The notes under the pieces: generated by a model | What the model was told of the DNA's origin: nothing | Databases searched by the model: none | The model's input: the letters and a program-made list of their open reading frames with translations, nothing else | Origin: Platerodrilus igneus | Taxonomy: Eukaryota > Arthropoda > Insecta > Coleoptera > Lycidae | Direction of reading: 5' to 3' | NCBI GenBank assembly: GCA_036346225.1 | Contig: JARFIW010000453.1 | Coordinates: 1,860,001-1,924,000, forward strand | Length of the DNA: 64,000 bases | Program-made: the position numbers and the translations under genes | Shown here: positions 57,800 to 64,000 of the stretch, piece by piece | Numbering within the stretch: the first letter of the stretch is position 1 | Layout: every line of letters starts with the position of its first letter

Positions 57800-58900
57800 C
57801 TATTTTACAAAATATCTATTAGAGGGTATAATGAATTAAGTTTGATTAATTATTATTAAAAATTATGTAATAAAGTACATTTGTAATAAAAGTATACAGT
57901 GGTCAGTTAAGTCACATGTATTATACATTATGTATTGTAGAACACAGTCAGTTGCAAAAGATTACAGTAATTCATCAGTTACGACGCGTTTACCTTGACG
58001 ATTTAAGGTTCTCTGATAGTTACATCCATAAACAACAAATGAAATCCTTAGTTCAAAGTTGATGGCGTACCTGGAAAGATAGTTATCCCAAATGCTAAAC
58101 TAAATGATATCTGGTTTAATTGGGACAACGGAAGAAGGTAGTCACGTGATTTATGCCAGGTTCTAGAAACGAAACATGTTTTAACGATGTTTTGATTTTG
58201 TAATGAGTAAAATAGAGACAAGGAATCGATGAAACAGGTTTTTATAACACACACGCGCGACAAGCTTTTACCACATCGGCTTGAAAATGATAAACTTTAC
58301 TACATCGTACGTCAAAACTTGATTTAAATTAGATTAGCTTTGTACTTCGAACGCATAACCTCTCATTTATCAGTTTCTTGCAATGAAATAGATAAAACTG
58401 GAATGGAAACACGCAGTTCATTGTATACGAGCGATGTCTCAGGCGTAGTAGAAAAATGTGGACATACGTTGTGGGATACTTATCTTTATTTGTCTCATTG
58501 CATTTAATCTGTTGCTGTGTGGGTGATTGTGGTTTTTAATACCTCGTACTTGCTTCATTTGTAAATAGCTGTAAGGATCAACAATCTTTAATTACAAAAT
58601 TATTTAAGTATTGTAACAAGATTATAAATAAGGAATTTGTGATTCTTGTATAAGTTGAAGTGATCCGTAGCGTTTCTAAATCGACTTCTTATTGGTCGAT
58701 AATTATTAAAAATATTATAGTGTACATTTCGATATTTGTTAAAATAAATCGGTTATTACAGCCCCGTCGTCGAGGTACGCGAACCACTACGTCAGTTGGT
58801 AGCAATGTTAGATAATGTAAAAATTGACGCGCAAATTATAAATGACGTAACACAATTATATAAAATTTCTCCATCACATAAAAAAAGAAACGGAAATGCT
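57800..58900. other. SPAG6 upstream intron, nothing recognised
   Basis: AT-rich with no armadillo-like text in any frame on the minus strand. A minus-strand open stretch at 58048-58263 is without motif. Confidence 0.4.
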
Positions 58901-58906
58901 ACTCAC

Positions 58907-59420
58907 ATAATTTGCAGGGCTTCTTGCAGAAATACTCCATGATGTCGGCGGCGGCTTCGCTAGTCTTTCGGGCGTCGGCTGCTTCGTTGATCTTTCCCGA
59001 GCGTGGGTGTTCGCTGGGCCCTGGTCGAATCCAAATTTGATTTGTCTTTTTTCTCTATGTAAGGAACGACGTGATACTGGTATATAAGGAACGATAATCA
59101 AGAGAAGGCAAAAGGAATCTACATAACACAAAAAGATACGATAAGACAACAACACTTGTTCACATCTCGGTGGCTAGTCCAGACACGTATCCGGAAATCC
59201 ACCACTTCCTCCTTGGCCCACCGCGTCGGCGCAAATCTCGCGCAACGCACTATCTGAAGTGACGGAAATACGCACACGTCCTTTCAAATTTATGGCGCGA
59301 AATTCTTACAAATTAAAACTTAATTGGGATGTTTAGTGCCGAATTTTTCGGCACGTAACACGGTAAACACTTGCAGGTTTCTAAACGCATTTCGTTATGT
59401 CAGAATTTACATTATAAGGG
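58907..59420 (-). promoter_or_regulatory. GC/CpG-rich block, candidate promoter and first exon
   Basis: Between about 58915 and 59300 base composition rises sharply and CpG becomes frequent (GGCGGCGGC, GCGTCGGCGC, GGCGCGAAATTC). On the minus strand a strong donor, ATTAT/GTGAGT, ends a possible exon at 58907. Read into the SPAG6 exon at 57799 its only late ATG would hit a stop, so it could be a noncoding leader of a shorter SPAG6 transcript or the first exon of another gene. A plus-strand acceptor-like TTTGCAG at 58911-58917 gives an alternative reading. Confidence 0.35.
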
Positions 59421-59953
59421 ACGCATGTGTACATACGATCGATCGAGTCGACAGGGTTAAACGACTTTGTTTTTAGTTTTCAAGATGGATGGTTGAAACA
59501 TTTTACTTGGCGATTTTTTATTAAAGTTAATGTTTTAAATTTATAATGTGGTGATTATTTAAGGTATAAGATATAATCAAAATATTAGGCAAGTTTGAAT
59601 ATAAACAATATTATATTTCTAAGTTATATTTGTTTTGGTTTTAAGATTGAAATTGAATTAACCACAACGTTGTTGTGTATATTATTTTGTTTGTAATTTG
59701 TAATGCCAGGATGTGTTTAATTTTTAAAAGTACGTTTTAACCGATGCAATCATAATGAATAAATTTTAACATTTCCTTATTAGATTTAATATATTTAACT
59801 AACATGTACTTATATAAAGATTTAGAACCCGAATGTGGACTTGTTTTTATGATGTAAAATTTTGATATGTATTTGCTGCGTACATGTTTTATAATGTTTG
59901 ATATTTGTGATGCATTTGACATTTTTATTTTATGTGTAATTGTTTTATTTTAG

Positions 59954-60155
59954 CATATTAACCACATATTCAACTGCAGTGCTCACGTCTGGGTTTAACT
60001 TAATTATGTTCGTTGTTTTATTTATTCTATTATCTGGCCAAATTTCCTATATAATGTTACGAGCTACTATTAGGCAACCCGTCAAACACACAAGCGCCGT
60101 AAGCAATGTATATTCTACAGAAGCCCCGAACTTTACAGCATATACTGGAGTATGA
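59954..60155 (+). CDS. Possible terminal exon of a small membrane protein
   Basis: After a T-rich acceptor (TTGTTTTATTTTAG) an open frame of 66 codons runs to TGA at 60155. It includes a clear hydrophobic segment, FNLIMFVVLFILLSG, followed by a polar tail with basic residues (MLRATIRQPVKH) and NVYSTEAPNF. Phase would be 1. The upstream exon was not found; the GC-rich block at 58.9-59.4 kb could be its promoter. I do not recognise the family. Alternatively, this is a chance frame. Confidence 0.35.
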
Positions 60156-60172
60156 ATCATCTATTTAATTCA

Positions 60173-60174
<2 letters not shown>

Positions 60175-60211
<37 letters not shown>

Positions 60212-60230
60212 TATATATATATATATATAA
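60175..60230. repeat. (AT)n microsatellite
   Basis: About 56 bases of AT repeats interrupted once by GTAC. Confidence 0.95.
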
Positions 60231-60272
60231 AAGACAGGTTATTTGCAGTCCGCAATAAGAAATTGTGTAGAA

Positions 60273-60439
60273 CAATATATAAAATAAGATGTATCTGTAA
60301 ACAAACTCTATGAAAATAATAGAGTCTATTGACGAATACAAATCGGGCTGGTAGTTATATAGCCTATATAACTACCAGCCCGATTTGTATTCGTCAATAG
60401 GCTCTATTATTTTCATAGAGTTTGTTTACAGAAACATCT

Positions 60440-60453
<14 letters not shown>
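60273..60453. repeat. Near-perfect palindrome, arms about 90 bp
   Basis: The centre lies at 60363 with a single-base spacer. Arms match with about two mismatches, containing AACAAACTCTATGAAAATAA and AATCGGGCTGGTAGTTATAT and their reverse complements. AT microsatellites flank both sides. Confidence 0.93.

Positions 60454-60493
<40 letters not shown>
60445..60493. repeat. (TA)n microsatellite
   Basis: About 49 bases of uninterrupted TA repeats next to the palindrome. Confidence 0.95.
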
Positions 60494-60495
<2 letters not shown>

Positions 60496-62329
60496 CTGTG
60501 ATAAGGGGTTGTTTAAGGGTGCACGACATAGTGAAGGTCACTAGAGAATGAGTAATTAGAATAGGCAGCAGAAAATTGTAGTTATTTTAGGAAATAAGTA
60601 AGAAATAGAAGTAGATAGTAAGTAGGAAACACCCTGTGTACAAAGTAGAAATAGTTTTGGGCGACGCAGGAAAGACATAGGAAGACGCATAGTTGGCGTA
60701 GGAATGAGAAATACGAGTATTAAACGGATGGTAAAGATTAAATACCCTGTAGATAGTGTTCAGTTGACATAAGTAAAGCGAATAAGAATATTTTTCAGTG
60801 GGAGCACGCGTATAAATGATAAAGAATAATTAGACACGCATTAAGAAAAGAGTCTCAGACGATTAAGTAATACAGATGTGAAAATAGAGTTTCATGTAGC
60901 TAATATGATGCGTATAAAGATCTAACCATTTTGATAAGAGAAATGATCAAAAATTGCGTGAATCGCATGTAAACAATGAAAGTTTAAAGTAAAATTGCAT
61001 CAGTTGTTTATGGAAAGGCGACTATTCTATCAAAATACAGCATGTTGATAAGTGAAGACACCTGCAGGCAGGTGGGCATTATGAACGAACGCAGAGCATT
61101 ACATCAGAAAATATTCGAAATGGAATTATTTGATTGGTCCGAAGCAAACGACAGGTTCTAGACCACACCACGGATGCAGTGGGGATTCGAAATTATATTA
61201 GCAAGCACCGCGATAAGAAAGTCAGTTTTTGAACTCAATGAAGGCCCAAGTGCATTGCCAGTAATACTGAATAATACGTAACAAGTGGTACAAAGTGAAA
61301 TAAATGAGTGTGTATATGAAAATTACCGTTTAAAACGTAAGTAGGATTATTTTATGAATTAATCGTAAACTAAGACATAAAAATAATAGGGCTTCGAGGT
61401 CTGAGGAAAATAGGCCAGAATGTTTGATGTTAAGAAAGATTACAATAAAACAATTTAAATGTCGAGGCGAAAAGAAGAACATAATCTTGAAGTATAGGGG
61501 TGAACGAATTACAAATTTGAAGTCTATGGCAAGAATGATTAAAGTATAAAATTATAATTTAATGGTGTTGGTCCATAATGGTGATAGGTTGAATGGAATC
61601 GAAAATTGGGGAAGATTAATTTTAATGGAAGCGTCGTCGTAAAAAGATAAAACCAGGTCAGATTGTTAGTTATAAGGCATCTGTTTTTCTACAAGAATTT
61701 TATTTTATTTTTAATATCAAATTGGCTAAATATTATATGCTTGTAAACAAGTCAACAAAGGGTTGAATACGTATTGAAATAATAATAAGAAAACGGATTT
61801 AGAATATTCTACATTTGTTGGTAAAGGTAATGAGTTTTCTTTGGTGACTTTGGATTTTTAGTACAAATTAAATGGTTGTTGATAAATGAAATTTATAAAG
61901 GTGAATTAATTTGAAAATGTATTGTAAATAACGTCAAAGCTGTACATAAAGCATTAGTTTCATTAAATGGGATCCAAACTTACTGAATTTTATAATTACA
62001 AATATATGCTAGCCGAGGTCATAAGATTGAAATAGTACAGAGGAGGAGCCACAAATTAAGTAGGGCAGAGATAACCCGCAAAGGCGGTAACTTGTTGAAT
62101 TTTGTCATTGGTCGATAAAGTTGTTTATGATAAACTCCAGTTGATAGCAACGTTAAGAAACAGCTGGAGGAGGAAATAATCACAAGCTGTAGGAAAGATT
62201 AAAATGGTGGTTCAATAATTTAATTTAGTATTATAGCAATTAAAATAAATAGGTCGCTCAACGTAAGGACACGTGATATTACAGAAATAATAGGTCGACC
62301 CACTAAAAGGAGTATTACAGCAATTAATA

Positions 62330-62346
62330 TGGCGCCCAACGTGGGG
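62330..62346 (+). promoter_or_regulatory. Primer binding site, lysine tRNA type
   Basis: TGGCGCCCAACGTGGGG begins with the complement of a tRNA CCA end and has the form of lysine-tRNA primer sites in some gypsy elements. About 84 bp upstream (62228-62270) the phrase AGCAATTAAA followed by TCGCTCAACGTAAGG looks like a diverged second copy of the LTR end and this site. Confidence 0.8.
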
Positions 62347-62349
62347 TTC

Positions 62350-62465
62350 GTAAATTAAACCACAATAAACTGAAATTAAGAGGGGCTCGTAAATTAAACC
62401 ACAATAAACTGAAATTAAGAGGGGCTCGTAAATTAAACCACAATAAACTGAAATTAAGAGGGGCG
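62350..62465 (+). repeat. Three 39-bp tandem units in the leader
   Basis: GTAAATTAAACCACAATAAA followed by CTGAAATTAAGAGGGG starts at 62350, 62389 and 62428. The units are virtually identical. They lie between the primer site and the first ORF of the LTR element. Confidence 0.93.
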
Positions 62466-62633
62466 AATTAAATTAAAATAAATTTTAAAGTACGATTGTA
62501 AGATTTTATATAAATTAATTAAACTAAACCGGGGATTTGAAAAGCTTCAATTAACAATAGTGAAATTTGTACAGTAATTTAAAGTTAGATAAATTTTAGT
62601 ATTTAAAAAGTTTAGCATATAAATTTAATAATA

Positions 62634-63143
62634 ATGGACAAGAAAATACGGGAAACACGGGAGGTTTTGAGACAACAAGGAGTAGAGATAGGATCCCAGG
62701 AGAGCGTTATAATTCAGGAAACCAGTTCCAGTGAAGAGAGGCGAACTTCACAAGAAAATAAGATGTTGGATATCTTAATGGCATTGAATGAAAAGATGGA
62801 TAGGAGTGAGCAAGCCATAAATGCAGTTAAAATAAAAATGGATGAAAACAATGAGAAACTGGAGGGTAAAATTAAGAATCTTAGTGATGGACTGAAAGAA
62901 GCAAACCATAATATCGCGGAGATGAAAGCACAATTGAATGAGAAAGTTGGTAGAGTTTCTGAGGAGATAGACGGTTTATGGGATCATATTTCTTTAATCA
63001 AAACGAAACGAGAAGAGTTCGAAAGTGAGTCCAACAATAAAATTAAGAATTTAAATATTAAGTTAAATAAAATTGAAGAAAATTGCGAAACGGAATTCAG
63101 ATCAATAAATCAAGAGATAAATAATTTAAAAGCAATCCAATAA
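62634..63143 (+). CDS. Retrotransposon ORF with long coiled coil (gag N-terminal part)
   Basis: 169 codons from ATG at 62634. The charged sequence has heptad-like hydrophobic spacing over residues 40-165: ILMALNEKMDRSEQAI, LEGKIKNLSDGLKEA, LNEKVGRVSEEIDGLW and LNIKLNKIEENCE. There are no cysteines in a zinc pattern. It stops at 63143, and in another frame text resumes within a few bases, INFNREPIKL and EQFTKFYGDGKVNPK, typical Gag. This suggests that a single Gag, with an N-terminal coiled coil, is split by one lost base in GCAAT at the junction near 63140. Confidence 0.75.
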   Translation: MDKKIRETREVLRQQGVEIGSQESVIIQETSSSEERRTSQENKMLDILMALNEKMDRSEQAINAVKIKMDENNEKLEGKIKNLSDGLKEANHNIAEMKAQLNEKVGRVSEEIDGLWDHISLIKTKREEFESESNNKIKNLNIKLNKIEENCETEFRSINQEINNLKAIQ

Positions 63144-63149
63144 ACTTTA

Positions 63150-64000
63150 ATAGGGAACCAATTAAGCTAATGCAAACGAATCTTTCAATGGAACAATTTA
63201 CGAAATTTTACGGGGACGGAAAAGTAAACCCTAAGATATTTCTGAAAAATTTTAAAATGTTGATACAGGGATACACAGATGAATTATTCAAATTAAATTT
63301 AATCAGGGCAATATTAAAAGGAATGCTAAACGATGGTACAATCTAGTTGAGGATGAGATAGAAACGTTTGAACAGTTTCAAAGCAAATTTCTACGTCAAT
63401 TCTGGAATGACAACCAGCAAAATCGAATTCGAAATGATTTAATTATGGGAAGATACGATTTGGCGAAAGGGATAACGCGAGAATCATATGCGATTGAGAA
63501 ATTTACTGTAGCGAAGCAATTGGATCCTCCTTTAGAAGATAAAATTATTATAAAGTATTTAGCAAGTCATTTTAATGCGGAAGTAAAGCGATACATAACG
63601 ACGCAAAACATAGTGGATAGAGACACGTTTATTGATTATTTGCAGAGATATGATGATTTGGAAAATGATGATGAAAGGAAAATAATTTTAGGGATCGACG
63701 CACGAATTTCATAAGGAATGATGAGACTAGGAATAATTATCGAAGGAACAGGTATAATTATGATCGCGGAAGAAATTTTAATGGGGGGAACTATGGAAAC
63801 TTTAATAATGATTTTAGGCAGAACAGGGATAATGGTCAGACACCAAGGCAACGAATAGAGAGAACGAATCATGAGGGAAACAATGGAGTAATGAATAGAC
63901 AGGAAAAGGATGATCGACGGACACCAGCAAGAAATATTAATAGTGTGGAATTAAGGAACACGAATTGCACAGATACAGGAAGAATGAGTCAGGCAGGACC
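63150..64000 (+). pseudogene. gag of the second LTR element, frame-broken, runs off the window
   Basis: In three frames: FYGDGKVNPKIFLKNFKMLI, then WYNLVEDEIETFEQFQSKFL and MGRYDLAKGITRESYA. KYLASHFNAEVKRYI follows, the capsid-like part of insect gypsy Gag. After about 63690 the text becomes an Arg/Asn/Gly-rich stretch, RNRYNYDRGRNFNGG, the basic RNA-binding tail, with no zinc knuckle seen before the edge. Breaks near 63325 and 63690 each fit one missing A in an A run. Confidence 0.78.

Larger units (their letters stand above)
60494..64000 (+). mobile_element. 5' part of a second LTR retrotransposon with a long LTR (Osvaldo/Woot-like)
   Basis: A lysine-tRNA-type primer binding site at 62330, a repeat leader, a coiled-coil ORF and a gag follow one another in the plus direction and run off the window. 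What lies upstream, up to the TA microsatellite, would be the 5' LTR; TGCTGTGATAAGG at 60495 is a plausible TG start, giving about 1.84 kb. Long LTRs with a lysine-type site are known in Osvaldo- and Woot-like gypsy elements. The second LTR is outside the window, so the LTR boundary is a guess. The evidence for the element itself is good. Confidence 0.7.

Noticed and set aside
58048..58263. A SPAG6 N-terminal exon
   Set aside because: The text has no armadillo-like sequence and no matching splice sites.

Overview
The window looks like AT-rich insect nuclear DNA. Two things point to this: the transposon mix (irritans-type mariner, four piggyBac copies, hAT, Ty3/gypsy elements, tRNA-derived SINEs, a LINE with a GAT-rich 3' end) and the metazoan-type end of an 18S rRNA gene. 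The species cannot be named from the sequence. No bacterial-style operons or CRISPR arrays are visible.

The one conserved host gene I can name is SPAG6, an armadillo-repeat protein of the axoneme central apparatus, on the minus strand. Three consecutive exons lie at 57799-57520, 57274-57011 and 56959-56610. The next coding exon is at 2379-2173, and 1365-1207 is a candidate last exon. All splice phases agree (0, 1, 1, 0, 0). Most of the window (2380-56609, about 54.2 kb) is therefore a single SPAG6 intron. The roughly 145 N-terminal residues are not visible and probably lie beyond 64000.

The intron is a graveyard of mobile DNA. In order it holds: local duplications (3.9 and 5.3 kb); a complete but dead hAT element with terminal repeats and target duplication (5745-8655); LINE 3' remnants (9.3-10.0, 10.6-11.3, 35.7-36.4 and 41.1 kb); a mariner fossil (15.7-16.2 kb); an internally deleted irritans mariner with a SINE inside it (17745-18937); a second mariner-related element (19157-20334); a piggyBac N-terminal remnant abutting a young gypsy element with 211-bp LTRs (22307-26936); three more piggyBac remnants; a displaced rDNA fragment (end of 18S plus ITS1, 30.86-31.84 kb); an inverted pair of SINEs (43.9-44.25 kb); a decayed KRBA2-like integrase gene (44.6-46.3 kb); two closely packed unidentified ORFs (49.6-50.3 kb); and nested and fold-back MITEs (54.36-56.2 kb).

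Beyond the SPAG6 exons is a CpG- and GC-rich block (58.9-59.4 kb) that may be a promoter or first exon. A possible plus-strand terminal exon for a small membrane protein follows (59954-60155). After it come AT microsatellites flanking a near-perfect 90-bp-arm palindrome. The window ends in the 5' part of a second LTR retrotransposon, with a lysine-tRNA-type primer binding site, a 39-bp repeat leader, a coiled-coil ORF and a broken gag.

Recurring single-base frame breaks in A or T runs occur in both LTR elements, one of which has nearly identical LTRs. Assembly indels should be excluded before these elements are called dead.
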